NCBI GenBank assembly: GCA_009192285.1
Contig: WBVU01000004.1
Location: 2,626,001-2,690,000, forward strand
Length of the DNA: 64,000 nt
Direction of reading: 5' to 3'
DNA from: Morchella semilibera
Taxonomy: Eukaryota > Ascomycota > Pezizomycetes > Pezizales > Morchellaceae
The notes under the pieces were generated by a model. That model was not told the DNA's origin and made no database searches. It worked only from the letters and a program-made list of their open reading frames with translations. Shown here piece after piece: positions 21,748-34,967 of this stretch. The stretch's first letter is position 1. Every line of letters starts with the position of its first letter. A program made the position numbers and the translations under genes.

Positions 21748-24533
21748 TAGGTGTCGCGATAGCTCTCATGGCTCTCGGAGGTGTCAAAATTACTACTGCC
21801 AAGCCTGTGGATTACTAATACTTGTGAGGGTGTATTGGAGGGCACACAACCTCTTGCCAAACAAACTTTCTAGCAACGTCATATATTCACGTTGAAAACT
21901 AACCAACATATGCTTTCAGATCAAACTCAACATCTATCGCACATATCGGCCAAACCTTCTAGGGATTCACCACTACTCCAAAAGGTTTCATGAGTACCCT
22001 CGAAATTGTGGCTCAAAATCGTGGGCAATGCCGAGAAATCCCTATCTTTTGATACCCAAATGACTACATCTGTACTTGAAAACAAGATCAGAACAGCTAA
22101 CGATTCGAAGAAAAGCCATCATGCCAACACCAAAACGGACTCGAATACCAACACTCATACTAATCTACGTCATTTAGTAACTTGCCCAAAACCGTCGAAA
22201 CACACCCGAGCAATCAATGATTCTGGCTCTGTGCGTTCTGGCGAAGACTGTGGAAGCTTTCGAAAGATCCTCTCATAGCTCTTAATGACTAATTTGATTT
22301 CATGTGAGTGTTGGAAGAAGAGGTATAAGAACCTCTTCTTCCACCCTTGGGAGACCTTTCTTCACCATCCCCATTACTCTTCACAACCTCGCCAGGCATT
22401 GAGCTGGTGCGTTCTACCTATATTACGTTAATCATTCTTGTTCGTCCAGCCTTTTCAATTTCATTTCAACTTGATATCATCCACTTCGACACTTTCAACT
22501 TGATACCTCCCCAGAATTTCCAGTTGAAAGATGCCTCCCAACGCTACTAAGAGTACCCCTGGAAAGGTAGTATATAAACACCACATGGTTGTTCCCTAAT
22601 CACTATACATTAGTTTCTAACATACCTCCAGTCCGGTGGCAAGTCGAAAGGCCTCTCCCATCGTACTCACGATACCTTACAAAGCACTGCCAAAAGCCCT
22701 AGAGTAGAGATCCCAACCCTCCGAAAGCGTCAGCGCCAACCAGTCCCTGAATCTGAAGACGATATTGCCACAAGACCCCGTCATTCGAACCCACAAGTTC
22801 TTGATAGCCCTCCCCAAAGCTCTCCAAGATTGTTCGCAACCCCCCGAAAACGTGGGTGCCAACCAGTTCTTGATTCCGAAGACGAGATTGCCACACGACC
22901 CCATCGCTCGAACCTGCAGGCTCCTGATAGTCCTGACATCACTCCCGGAAGCCCTGAAAGATCTCGACCAACCCCTCGAAAGCGTCTGCACCAGCCTATC
23001 TCCGAAGCTGAAGAGGAAGAGTTGACTATCCTCTCACATAGAGTAGGAATTCCCTGGAGTTATGACGGTCCACCACCAGACCTCACCCTTAAACAGGCGC
23101 TGACACCCACGAAGACTGCTCCCGCGCCGCCCAAGGCTTCGCAAGCACCCAAGGCCCCCCCAGTTTGGAAGAAGGCAACAGCAGCAGCAGATATCGCATT
23201 AGCTAAAGCTTATCCAAGCACTCCAGAGACTATCTCATCTCCCAAAGCCCCAGAAACAACTTCCAGAACCACAGCAAAAACTTCCAAAACCACAGCAAAA
23301 ACTTCCAAAATCACCCCAGCATCAGCAACAAGGACTGCTGTCGCAGGCCCAAGCACTCCAAAAGTCACCTCCAAAGCTCCAAGAGCAACAGCAACAGCAC
23401 CAAACGCCCGACAAGATCTGCGGTCTGGGTCATCCTCTACTACTAATTCCCAGCCTGCTAGTACACCCCGAGAGCCATCCACAAAGCTCCCAGAGCTATC
23501 GCGATATTCAAGAGCGCACATCAAAACGAAGATAGAGACAAGCACAATCATCCTGAGGACGGAGACAACAACGAAGACGAAGACGAGCACGAAGACGAGG
23601 ACGGTGACGGAGACGACGAAGACGAACCTCGCCACGCTTCACAAGGACGTCGTCAGAGACAGAAAAAAAAAAAGGCTTTCAAGGCAAGGTGGTCAAAGGA
23701 GGTTGTTTTGATGGACGCAAGCACTGCCAAGGTGACTTTGAGATTGGCCGCCTCCCCAAAGGGTTACAACAGATTGAGGAAAGACCTCGCCGCAGAGATC
23801 ACAAGAACAAGATGGGTCAATAAAAGAACTAGTGGGCTTACTCATTTTAATGAGTTGGTGCCATGGCTTTTTGAACAGAGGCCTCTGGTAGGTTTGGTCA
23901 CGATCATGGGAGGCCAGAGGAATAACGCCAGGGCCAAGATACAGGAAGCACTTACCTGGCTAGTGGTCGATGTCAGTCGGAAGGAAAAGGTCTCTGAGGG
24001 CTTGGGGAATCGGGAATTCACCGAGATTGACGTTCACGACCCCGAGCTGGACGCTGACGATTCGGATGATCTGCTGCAAGGGCTCTCAGGGCACTCGGCA
24101 AAGCGCCAAAAGCTATCGCCACAATCTGAGCGGACTAATATCTGGGTCACCGTTGTCGACCCTGACCGTTTTAATGAATACGATCCTGATGCTAGGAGAC
24201 GGGAATACACTTGGACCATGCACATAATGAGCCTAGTTACGCTGCCGTGATGACTTGGAGGAATATCCAAGAGCTTGGAAGAGTCGCCTGCAAGCATATC
24301 CCCATTGGTCGGTTGGTCCGGGAATTCTATGGCTCGATGAACCAACCAGCCGAACCGGAAGAGGAGCCAGCCTGGGTTCGCATAATAGACACTGAGGAGG
24401 TAGAAGCCTGGATGCTCGGAAGTCTGGCGAAACCTCTTCGTGTTCTGGCCATACTTCACAGAGTAGGCCAGACTGAACCCCATAGTGGTGATGAAACCCC
24501 TCCTAGAAGACTATACCAGCCATACACCACTAG

Positions 24534-25299
24534 TGTCCCGGCGTCTTGGCATCTGTCCCGACAGTTCGGTGGGCAGTGCACGGTTGTGGTTGTTGGGGAA
24601 ATGTTAAGCGAGAGCAGGGAATGCGAGGTGGAGGGTGTCGTCATAGGTTTCTAGGAGATTCGATGGCGTGATGGATTGGTAATGTAAATAGCGGAGATGG
24701 TGGGGAGGATTACGAGGTGTGGTAGCGACGGGTTTCTATGGGATTCTGTGGATGATGATATGTAGTCTTGGCGGACTAGTGGAGGAGGTATGTTAAATAG
24801 CGGGGATAGATGTTTTTCTTAGTTCTTTCTTTCTTTTCTCTTCGTCTCGTCTTCCTGTTATGTCGGTACATAGGAATCTACTCCTATTTCTAAAGCCATA
24901 GTCTCTCGTACCAAAGACTCGATCCTCTGACAAGAGGAAACTCATAGTATCCCTCATCGTTCTCGTTGAGGTCCCTTCGGTCCTCACTTTCTCTGCTCTG
25001 TGCTCTTGTGCCCTTGTCCTTGCCCTTGCCTTTGTCTTCGCCGGTGCCTGTGCTTGTGCCTGCCTGGCGTTGTCCCTGTCTTCATCGGCCCCCTCGTCGA
25101 GTACACTGTGCTCCTCGAGTCCTTCTGCGTTATCATTGTCATCTTCTTTTTTGCGTCGGGTTACTCCGTCACACTGTGCTCGTGCCTGCCCGGCGCTGTC
25201 CCTGTCTTCATCGGCCCCCTCGTCGAGTACACTGTGCTCCTCGAGTCCCTCTACGTCATCATTGTCATCTTCTTCTTTGCGTCTGGTTACTCCGTCACA
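24534..25299 (+). repeat. Gypsy-B 5' LTR with internal duplication
   Basis: 766 bp compared with 632 bp for the 3' LTR. The extra length is a tandem copy of the last ~134 bp (GTGCCTGCC...TCCGTCACAC). Because both LTRs are made from one template at insertion, the duplication most likely arose later. Confidence 0.88.
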
Positions 25300-28200
25300 C
25301 TAAGACGAGACCATCCTCACTCGACTAGCACAGTCTGAGTTCCTCGCACCACAGTTTACCATGACCGCCCCTGCTACCAATGCATTTGATTATCAAAAGC
25401 TCCATACGGATCTCGAAGGGTTCTTTGTCGCTCACCCTGAAGTGGACCCCGCCGCAACGGAAAAGGCGAAGCAAGCGTATGCCCTCCTTCAAAGAGCGCA
25501 CGGAGGGGTCCAGCAATATGCGGTCGACATTACCACCCATCACTCCGAAACCGAACAAGGCCGGGCCGAGTTCCACAAAGAAATCCAGGGACTACGGGCT
25601 AAGATCAAAAAGCTGCAAGAAGGAGTCAAAGGAGGTTTAGAGGAGCTCCACGACGACTTAACCAAGCCATCCAAATCCGAGAAGCTACCCGACCTGGAGA
25701 AATACCGGGGCGATCGCAAGACTCTCAGGACCTTCCAGAGACAACTCCAGATTAAGCTCACGGCTAATTTGGATCGTTTTCCTACTGCGGCTCAACAACT
25801 TGCGTATTCTATTTCTCGATTGGAAGGACCGGCGGCGGATCAATTTTTAGTTTATATTACAGATGAAGGGATCGCTCTCGATTCCATGGCGGAGTTTTTT
25901 GAAATTTTGGATAATGCTTTTGGGGATCCGGACCGCGCTGCCACTGCTGCTCGAAATCTGAGGGAAATCAGGCAGCGCCAACGCACCTTTTCTGAGTACT
26001 TTGCAGAGTTTCAGCGATATGCTGCCGACTCTGAGTTCAACGAAGCGGCTAAGATTGAATCTTTGTTGGAAGGACTTAACCGGGACCTAATGGCCCTGAT
26101 GATTCAGAACGAAACACCAACTACAATTAAGGACTGCGGGCTGCTTCTTCAACGTCTTGATAATAAGCAACGGGCGCTACAGGCCAGGATGGGGAGATTT
26201 CGTTTTCAGATTCCAAGTGCTCCTGCTCCGCGTCCCTTTGCTCCTCGTCCCCCCGTTGCACCAGCAACATCCCCAGTCGTACGAGGACCACCCCAACCAC
26301 CATCGAAGAATGCTGCGCCAGCGGCCCACCCTTCCTATACTCCTGGGGGAGCTGTTCCCATGGACTTGTCTAATAGCTATCGTCGCCCGGATCCCCGAGA
26401 AAGGGAGGCACGTCGTGTGGAGAATCGTTGCTATTACTGCGGGGGGGTTGGACATTTGGTTAGAGATTGTAAGCTTTCGCCCTCGGGAAGGGCAGCACCC
26501 AGGATGAGGGGAGCATTGCTGAAAGAAAGAAAGGAAAAGGAAGAGGAGGTATTGTCGGATGAGGAGGAGTTAAAAGATTCGTCCCTGGCCTAGGCGGCAT
26601 AGCCCAGGGACCTCCAAAGGTTTTCTCTCAGGTGTCTATTTCAACGTTTTCAGTATCAGAAGGGGAGATGGATGGGAACCAACTGATTGTAGTGTGTTCT
26701 ATTTCACAAAATAAAAAATCTATTGTACCCACTTATGCCTTGATTGATACTGGAGCGTCGGGATATGCATTCATTGATGAAGACTTTGTGCGCCGCCATG
26801 AATTAAAAATGAAAAATTTACGGACTGAGAGGGAGATTGATGTGATTGATGGAAGGCCTATCGAGTCTGGGAAGGTGACCAGGAAGGTGACGTTGGAATT
26901 GGAAATTAATGGACATGTGGAGGAGTGTCCTTTCTTTGTTACAAAGTTGGGACATTACCCGATTGTGATGGGAATACCTTGGTTGAGGAAGCATGGAGTT
27001 TTGATTGATAGTGGAAGGAATGAGATTCGCTTCCAGTCATCAGTATGTCTTGAACATTGCATAGCCAACCACAAACCTATTGTTGCTCGGGGAATTTCAA
27101 CTTCACCACCCGAAAGGCCTGTTACAAATATTTCGGCAATTACCCCTCGATCGTTTAAGAAACTTTCGCAAGACCCTACTGTGCAAATTTATTCGACTAC
27201 CCTCTATGCTATCAATAAAGTATTGGAAATGCCCGCCAACCCTGATGGGACAATTCCAATTGATTATCAGCGGTTCCGACAGCTGTTCGATGAGACCAAT
27301 GCTTCTAGACTACCACCACATCGGTCCTATGACAATGAGATCAAACTTCAGGAAGGAACAGTACCACCCTTTGGTCCCATGTATAGTATGTCACGGGAAG
27401 AGTTGAAGGCGTTGAGAGATTATTTGGCCGATAATTTGCAGAAAGGATTCCTTAGATCTAGTAATTCTCCAGCCGGCGCCCCGGTGCTATTTGTTAAAAA
27501 GGCTGATGGCTCCTTACGCTTGTGTGTTGATTATCGAAAGCTAAATGCTATTACGGTTAAGGATCGATACCCTCTTCCCCTTACACCAGAGACGATGGCC
27601 AACTTAGCCCGCGCTAATTATTTTACCAAGCTGGACCTACGATGGGGATATAATCAGATTAGGATTAAAGAAGGGGACGAGTGGAAAACGGCTTTTCGAA
27701 CACGCTATGGACATTGGGAATATTTGGTGATGCCTTTTGGTCTAACTAACGCTCCTGCTACCTTTCAACGTTGGATTAACGATATTCTTCGCCCCTTTTT
27801 GGATCGTTGCGCTACTGCTTATCTGGATGATATTCTTATTTATTCGGAGACCTTGGAACAACACCAACAGGATGTGCGACAAGTATTGGAGGCCTTGGAA
27901 GCTAATGAGGTCCATCTAAAACCAGAGAAGTGCGAATTCAGCGTACAAGAGACAAAATATTTGGGCATGATCTTGACCCCTGGAGGAATGAAGATGGATT
28001 CTGCTAAGGTACAGACAATCGTGGACTGGGAAGCGCCAAAGACCGTGAAGGAGGTTCAGGAATTTCTTGGGTTTGCCAATTTTTATCGACGCTTTATCTA
28101 TGCCTACTCCCGAGTGGCTCGGCCATTGACTGCTCTGACAAAAAAACATGTACGATTCGAGTGGACCCAAAAAGTTGAACAAGCCTTTCACAGACTCAAG

Positions 28201-29183
28201 ACTGCTTTTACCACCGCGCCCATATTGATGCATCCTGATCCCGAGAAAGAATTTATTGTGGAAACCGATGCGTCAGATTATGTGTCGGCAGGGATATTAT
28301 CACAACGCGATGACGAAGGAATACTTCACCCAGTTGCCTTCTTTTCCAAGATACATTCGCCTGCGGAATGCAACTACGAGATTTATGACAAAGAGTTGCT
28401 GGCCATTATTCGTTGTTTTGAAGAATGGAGACCTCATCTGGAGACAGCTCAATTCCAAGTAAAAGTGCTCACAGATCATCGTAATCTGGAGTATTTTATG
28501 TCAACTAAATTGCTGAATCGGCGCCAAACTCGTTGGGCGGAATTCTTGTCTCGATTTAATTTTATTATTCAATATAGGCCTGGGAAGCAGGGAAGGAAGG
28601 TGGATATTCTGACTAGGAGGACTAAGGATTTACCGAAGGAAGGGGATGAAAGATTGGAGCAACAAAGTCGAATGGTATTGAAGAAGGAGAATTTAGATGC
28701 AAAGATAGGTTTGTTAGCGGGTTCTTTGTCAAATGAACCCGCTGAAGGAGCGTCTCCTGTACTTGATTTATTTAATATAGCTTACCAGTGCGATAGCTTT
28801 CCGAATAAAGTCTTGTCCATGCTTCGGGACGGTGTTCGACAATCGAAAGAGATTTCGTTAGGCGAGTGCAAGGAAAATGAGGAGGGGTTATTGCTTTATC
28901 GGAATACCTTTACGTCCCTGATTTTGATGAACTCAAACTCTATCTGTTACGAGAGTATCACGATAAACCCTCGGCCGGACATCCTGGACGATCGAAGACT
29001 CTGGAACTTCTCAGCCGGGAGTATTATTGGCCGACCATGCGGAAATATACAGACCGCTATGTTCAGAATTGTCATACCTGTCGACGAAGTAAGACGAACC
29101 ATAATCCTCTACAAGGAGTTCTGCGTCCCTTGTTGGTACCCAAAGGACCTTGGACAGATGTCACGATGGATTTTGTAACGGGA

Positions 29184-29748
29184 TATCACGGCGTACCTCG
29201 GACTTCGAGGAAGGAGAGGATATTGGAGAACAGGCTGTCGGGGATAAGGTTTTTGGGGTTCTTGGAGTTTCTATGGGTTTCCGTTACACGAGGTTATGAG
29301 TCATGATTGTACAGGGATTAGGAGGGGTATATATGTGTTGCTACGGATCTTTCCTTTGTCTTTTTCTTTCTCTTTCTTTCCTTACGTGTTCTTCCTGTTA
29401 TCAACTCTACGGTTTAGTTTCGTTCTCGTCTTGTGTCTTTAGTTCTAAATATACTACGTCATAACCATAGTCATCGCCAAGACCCTAAGGAGTCTTCCAT
29501 AGTATCTTGCCTCGCCTCGCCTCGCCTCACCTCGTCTCGTCTCGACCATAGTCTATGTCCGTAGTCCGTGTCGTCTACTGGTACCTTCGTCTCCACGTCT
29601 TCGTCAGAGAGGCCATCTGGACCCTCTGCCCTACAATCCTGCTCCTAGGTTAGGTTCTTGTCTCGTTGTCCCTCGTCTTCGTCCTCATCTCCGCCTCGGT
29701 TGTGTACCTCGGCTCTCTTGTTTGTTGTCTTCGTGTTGCTCCGTAACA
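29184..29748 (+). repeat. Solo LTR (TATCACGG family) inside Gypsy B
   Basis: About 565 bp starting TATCACGGCGT and ending GCTCCGTAACA, inserted in the pol region of Gypsy B. It contains pyrimidine-rich and TATATATG promoter-like sequence and a CCTCG pentamer run at 29511-29545. It begins like the solo LTR at 37578. The deepest nested insertion in the window. Confidence 0.75.
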
Positions 29749-30817
29749 CGGACTTCCGGAAAGTCGTGGGTTTAATGCCATTCTAGTAGTGGTGGATCGG
29801 TTGACAAAGATGAAGCATTTGATTCCCACGATGGAGAATGTTAACGCCAGGGATCTGTCTCGTCTATACCTGGAGCAGGTATGGAAGTTACATGGGTTGC
29901 CCGAGACTATTGTTTCCGACCGAGGGACACAGTTTACCGCTGAATTTTGGAAAGTTCTCTGCGAACGGCTGGAGATTGCTCCTCGTTATTCCACAGCATT
30001 TCATCCTCAAACCGATGGACAAACAGAAAGGACCAATGCGATTATGGAACAGTACCTCCGTACTTATGTATCATATCAACAAGATAACTGGGTGGATTTT
30101 TTACCTCTGGCTGAATTTGCTACCAATAATCACATCTCCGAAACTACTAATATGTCCCCCTTTCAGGCTAACTATGGGAGACATCCGAGGATGACATTCG
30201 GACCCTTACAGCACGGACAGACAGTGAATGCGGACCAGGCTAATGGGTTGGCACGAGAGATGTTTCAAGTGTTTGATTTTCTGAAAAGCGAGATGTTTAG
30301 GGCACAGAAGATACAGGAGGAAATGGCCAACTTACACCGCACCCCAGCATCTCGATATACAGTTGGCGATTCTGTCTGGCTTTCCACTAAGAATATCGAA
30401 ACCAAGCGACCGTCGAAGAAACTTGATTGGAAACAAATCGGTCCCTATTTGGTTAAACGAATCGTGAGTCCTTATGCCTGTGAATTGGAACTACCAGCCT
30501 CTATGAAGATACACCCGGTATTCCATGTTTCATTATTGTCGCCGACAGTTGGAGATCCGGTTCCTGGACAAATCGTTGAACCGCCTCCACCGGTGGAAGT
30601 TGAAGGAGAGACCGAATGGGAGGTAGCGGAAATATTGGATTCGCGGAAGAGGGGGCGACGGGTGGAGTACTTGGTTAGATATGCTGGATATGAAGAACCG
30701 TCCTGGCAACCTTCGAGCGATTTAAAGCATAGTCCTGATATTAGAAAAATATTTCACAACCAATATCCTTCGAAACCTCGGCCTATCAGGAGCTAGGCCC
30801 TTGGAGGGGACCTGATC

Positions 30818-31449
30818 TGTCCCGGCGTCTTGGCATCTGCCCCGACAGTTCGGTGGGTAGTGTACGGTTGTGGTTGTTGGGGAAATGTTAAGCGAGAGCG
30901 GGGAATGCGAGGTGGAGGGTGTTGTCATAGGTTTCTAGGAGGTTCGATGGCGTGATGGATTGGTAATGTAAATAGCGGAGATGGTGGGGAGGATTACGAG
31001 GTGTGGTAGCGACGGGTTTCTATGGGATTCTGTGGATGATGATATGTAGTCTTGGCGGACGGGTGGAGGAGGTATGTTAAATAGCGGGGATAGATGTTTT
31101 CCTTAGTTCTTTCTTTCTTTTCTCTCTGTCTCGTCTTCCTGTTCTTTCGGTACATAGGAATCTACTCCTATTTCTAAGCCATAGCCTCGCGTACCCAAGA
31201 CTCGGTCCTCTGCCAAGAGGAAACTCATAGTATCCCTCATCGTTCTCGTTGAGGTCCCTTCGGTCCTCACTTCCCCTGCTTTGTGCTCTTGTGCCCTTGC
31301 TCTTGCCTTTGTCTCCGCTGGTGCCTGTGCTCGTGCCTGCCCGGCGCTGTCCCTGTCTTCATCGGCCCCTCGTCGAGTACACTGTGCTCCTCGAGTCCCT
31401 CTGCGTCATCATTGTCATCTTCTTCTTTGCGTCTGGTTACTCCATCACA
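30818..31449 (+). repeat. Gypsy-B 3' LTR
   Basis: 632 bp, TGTCCCGG...ATCACA, preceded by the GGAGGGGACC purine tract and followed by the ACTAG duplication. Confidence 0.92.
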
Positions 31450-32444
31450 ACTAGTGACGATTATGGACACTTTGATTATCTGGCTGAAGACTCTGAGTTT
31501 AAGGGCGGAGTTAGATTGACCTCCATTGGAACCAGGCTTATCATGCCGAAGAGTGATGCGTCGTTCCAGGTAAACCTCCACAAGATCTCGTCACGCCGGA
31601 ATAGGCAGCAATCAGCCCTTGAGCTCCTCAATCAGAAGTACCTTAATAAGTACCCTGTGGGTGTTGGTATTGCGGACCCTAACTTCAGAATCGGGCGTGT
31701 CTGGGGGGCTGCGGAGATCGCTCAGAAGCATGAGGAGGACAGAGCCAAAAGCCCGCGGCACCGCGCAACGGGAAAGCTGAAGACTCCCTTGGTTCCCCTC
31801 CCCGGAGGTAGTGGTGATGGTGATGGTTATAGTGTTTAGGCCTATTTGGCGAGAGTTTGGACAGGTTTTGCGAGATTCTAGTGAGTTATTCGCATTTAGC
31901 ATGATTAATCTATTAACTGACCCACAGATTTTTTTCTCCCACTATTTTTGTTAGGGTATACAGAGATTTCGAAAGGTTTGGCGATAGCTTTAAGAGCTCT
32001 CAACATGGTCGGTAACAGCTTTGTGTTCGGTATTATTTGTTGTTTCCTTGGTCCGCGCATATTAACACGTAGCATTTTAGGTGATTACTATTATTAGAGA
32101 GTGTTGATTTGAGGCTTGGTATTATTAGAGAGCGTTGATTTATTCTTAGGTTGGGAGTATTTATTTGATACTGATAGGTAGCGAATATCAAAGTGATTTG
32201 AAGCCCGAATGCTACTAGTGATCTTGAAAGCTATCGCGAAGGCTCCTGAAAACATCATTATTGCGAGTGATTACCGATGAGGCTATTTTAACCCAAATTG
32301 GTGTGCCCAGCCCATCTAATTAGCCAATTTTGTCTGTATGTGGTTAGCTTTAGATTACATGAAAATTTTCACGCCAAGCACTTCTTTTGATTAGAAATCA
32401 GGACAGCCTTCAAAACCCTCAGGAGAGCCCTCACAGGCATCAAG

Positions 32445-34967
32445 ATGCCTCAAGCAAAGCGTCCCTCAACGTCGGAAACGACCAAATCCACTCCAAGCCT
32501 CCCTGACCCTGAAGACCACAATGGGGAAACTACAGAGCAAGATTCGAACGAGGGTGAGGCTGTACCCGAGAAAGCTTCCAACACTCTCACGAGAGTCAGC
32601 ACAACCACGAAGAAAGCTCAAGGAAAGCGGCTGCCCCAAAGGAGTACTTCTTCTCGTAAACGCTTTAGGCCCCCAAATGAAATCTCATCGGATGAGGACC
32701 TACCTGACCCCCCAGAGCGCCGCTCGACCAAAGCCTCGACCAAAGCCCAGGGAATCCCCAAATCATCTCTTAAAGGCCATTCTCGACAGAACAAAAAATC
32801 TAGAAAATCCGGTGTTCGAGTAGAGTTTAACCTCGAAAGATACCACCCGTCCGAGGGAGAGCAAGAGGTTCAAGAGCGCCTTACAACCAGTTCTTCAGAA
32901 TATGATGATGACCTAGACACTGCAGTACTACGCGAACAAAGCGTGAGGCATCAGTTCGCAGACAAAAGACCCCCGGGTACGCAGGTCGGAGATAAGAGAC
33001 CCCCGGGTACGCAAGTGGCCGGAAAGAGACCTCCGAGTAGCCAGGTAACGACTGCCAGAGGTGTGGCGAGTGCTCGGAGAAAGCCCACCGGTGCGGTTGC
33101 TGAGGCAATTGCGTCGTCAGAAGTGGAGATTAACGTTATTCAAGTAATTAACCCCAGTCTTTTTTTTTGATAAGTGACTGAGATGAAAGAAATTTTAGAA
33201 GGGAAATCGTACATCGTCGAAGCCAACGAAAAATCCATCAAGCGCTCCACAAAGACCGCCGATGACTCCTGTGGACCCAGTGATGGCTCCTATTGCTACC
33301 CATTACTCTTCATCTTTTCGTATCCCCCCCCCTTCCTCTTCTAGGTTAGGAGAATCGTCACCAACACCAATGGCATTGAATCCTGGATTCATGCCACCAA
33401 GCGATAATAGCTCCTGGGGCGGTTCTCTGAGCTTTGGGATTAGCTCTCTAATGCCTCGAACAATGGAGCCATCCCCACTAGGGAGACCACCTCAGAATAA
33501 CGATACAGCGAACCCTAACTATCTGTCGCCTTCACCTTCTTTACCTCCGCCTCATGATGACGACAGGTATTCTTACCAAATTCATCAGCAAGACTTCATT
33601 TGTCTCCTGATGTCTCCTGAGCCTCATGAGACTCAAAAAATATCCAGGAGTCTCAGGAGACTCTCATGAGACTTGGGAGACTGTTGGGAGACTCCAGTCA
33701 CAGGTTGAGTTTGCTGATGTTCCTGAAAGCTCTCATCAAGCCTCTGCTGGTCAGATACCTCGTACACCTGCTCCAAACTCTAGGAGTGCGAGTGTGCTTC
33801 CTTTGGAAGCTCAAAGGATTGAGAAAAAGTGTAGTATATTGATAGGTGATCACACACTGTTTGAAGAGCCTTTTCCAAGCCCTGCGAGACTCTCGGTATT
33901 GGTGGTGAATATGTGGGTACAAGCAAGTTGTAGTTTGGGAATCAGCGCAGAAATCGACGAGGTTATTATAAAACAGGTGAGTGTCCCCGAAGATCCCATG
34001 ATAGCTTCTAGGGAACTGAGGAGGCCCCACAGGTTAGAAGCTTGCACTCCCGAGTGCGGTCACACTTGATGAGCGCAGTGAAGGAACGGCTAGCAGACTC
34101 CAGGATTTACGGAATTGCAAAAATTCGCACACAAGTGGAGAGGGCTGAAAGAGTCGACTATCTTTTGAGGAATGATCGGTTCATCAGCCATCCAGCGCAT
34201 TATGAGGTATATCTAAATTCTTGGGAACCACGACGATAGCTCTAACAAGCCTTAGGCATGCAGCTGCAAATTCTTAGCTCCGGAGATCATCGAGGTTTTA
34301 TATTATAGGTTTTTTGATGGGGCTAGGAGGCGAGGAGCCCGTGAACCAGATTTCCTCGACCGAATAAACCATACATTGATATGCCTGATAGCAACCGCTA
34401 TTTGGCATGGGATTCGCGCATGGTCCACGGGAATTATGTGATACCGCAAAATTTCCAGACTCAAAATGATAGTGTAGTGAGTAAGTATTTCTCATAGCTC
34501 CTGGAGGTATGGCGGGTTCTAACCAAGGTGTTACGAATGCTCTAGAAACCTTCACAAGGATGGTAAACACTTGGAGGTCACGTAGTCGTTCCAACCAGGA
34601 AGGAATCTTGAAATTGATAAAGGACAATCTTCGAGACAAAGTAAGAGCCCGATCTTAATTACCGACTATAATAACCCAAACTGATAATTTGTAGATACAA
34701 GAGAAGAAGGGGGTTACGGTCGAGGATATTCCGGTTGAGGGTCTTAGCGAGGACGATGATGCTCTGGCGGAAGCTCTGGAAGCTCTCAGGAGTGCTCGGG
34801 GAGATCAAGGCCAGAAATCTAAACCCGGCCAAACTAACCTTCCACCACACGGGCTTGAATATGGTACGGATGGAGAGCCGGACCTAATGGAAAAAGAGGA
34901 GGAGATAGAGGAAATAGTGGAGGAGGAGGGTGGAGAAATAACAGAAGATGAGAGCTATAATAACTAA
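32445..34967 (+). pseudogene. Accessory gene 3 of inner Plavaka element (DUF6532-like), split by a MITE
   Basis: Starts MPQAKRPSTSETTKST. The N-terminal half is basic and Ser/Pro-rich, with a DKRPPGTQV repeat three times. After an intron ending near 33200 (ATTTTAG) it continues as KGNRTSSKPTKN. It runs in frame to the MITE at 33583 and resumes in frame at 33720 (IPESSHQASAG). Then RLSVLVVNMWVQAS and introns from 33978 and from 34207. The HTLICLIATAIWHGIRAWSTG block resembles the conserved WSTG region of fungal DUF6532 proteins. Two more introns and an acidic tail (EKEEEIEEIVEEEGG) end the protein at 34967. Apart from the MITE the gene may be whole. Function unknown; as cargo of a CACTA-like element it could assist transposition or be domesticated host sequence (inference). 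Confidence 0.62.
33583..33719 (+). mobile_element. 137-bp MITE, copy 2
   Basis: CATCAGCAAGACTTCATTTG...GTTTGCTGATG with target duplication TT (33581-33582, 33720-33721). Inserted in an exon of accessory gene 3; removing it with one TT restores the reading frame. Confidence 0.93.

Larger units (their letters stand above)
24534..31449 (+). mobile_element. Ty3/Gypsy chromovirus B (same family as A)
   Basis: LTRs 24534-25299 and 30818-31449, with target duplication ACTAG (24529-24533, 31450-31454). The gag region (about 25.4-26.6 kb) has a CCHC knuckle. The pol region (about 26.6-30.8 kb) carries protease, reverse transcriptase, RNase H, integrase and chromodomain, closely similar to element A. 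Its pol is interrupted by a solo LTR of another family (29184-29748). The LTRs differ at a number of positions, and only the 5' LTR holds an internal tandem duplication of about 134 bp, so it is older than A. Broken: the inserted LTR plus about one further break. Confidence 0.94.
22531..31839 (+). pseudogene. Accessory gene 2 of inner Plavaka element, split by Gypsy B
   Basis: Exon 1 is 22531-22566 (MPPNATKSTPGK). An intron spans 22567-22631, and a long second exon starts at 22632. The N-terminus has three related repeats (RKRQRQPVPESEDDIATRP, PRKRGCQPVLDSEDEIATRP, PRKRLHQPISEAEEEELT), then Lys/Pro/Thr-rich sequence. An acidic run precedes a globular region (about 23.7-24.25 kb; LRKDLAAEITRTRWVNK, EALTWLVVDVSRKEKV). 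The frame changes near 23.5 kb and near 24.2 kb (frameshifts or unrecognised introns). The gene is cut at 24533 by Gypsy B and resumes in frame at 31450 (DDYGHFDYLAEDSEFKGG... ending GDGDGYSV). A homologue occurs in the outer element (42.3-50.4 kb). No known domain recognised; by position it corresponds to the second, DNA-binding gene of CACTA elements (inference). Confidence 0.72.

Noticed and set aside
22347-22550. Plus-strand open frame before accessory gene 2
   Set aside because: Lies in the divergent promoter region; the real start is the ATG at 22531 with a supported intron.
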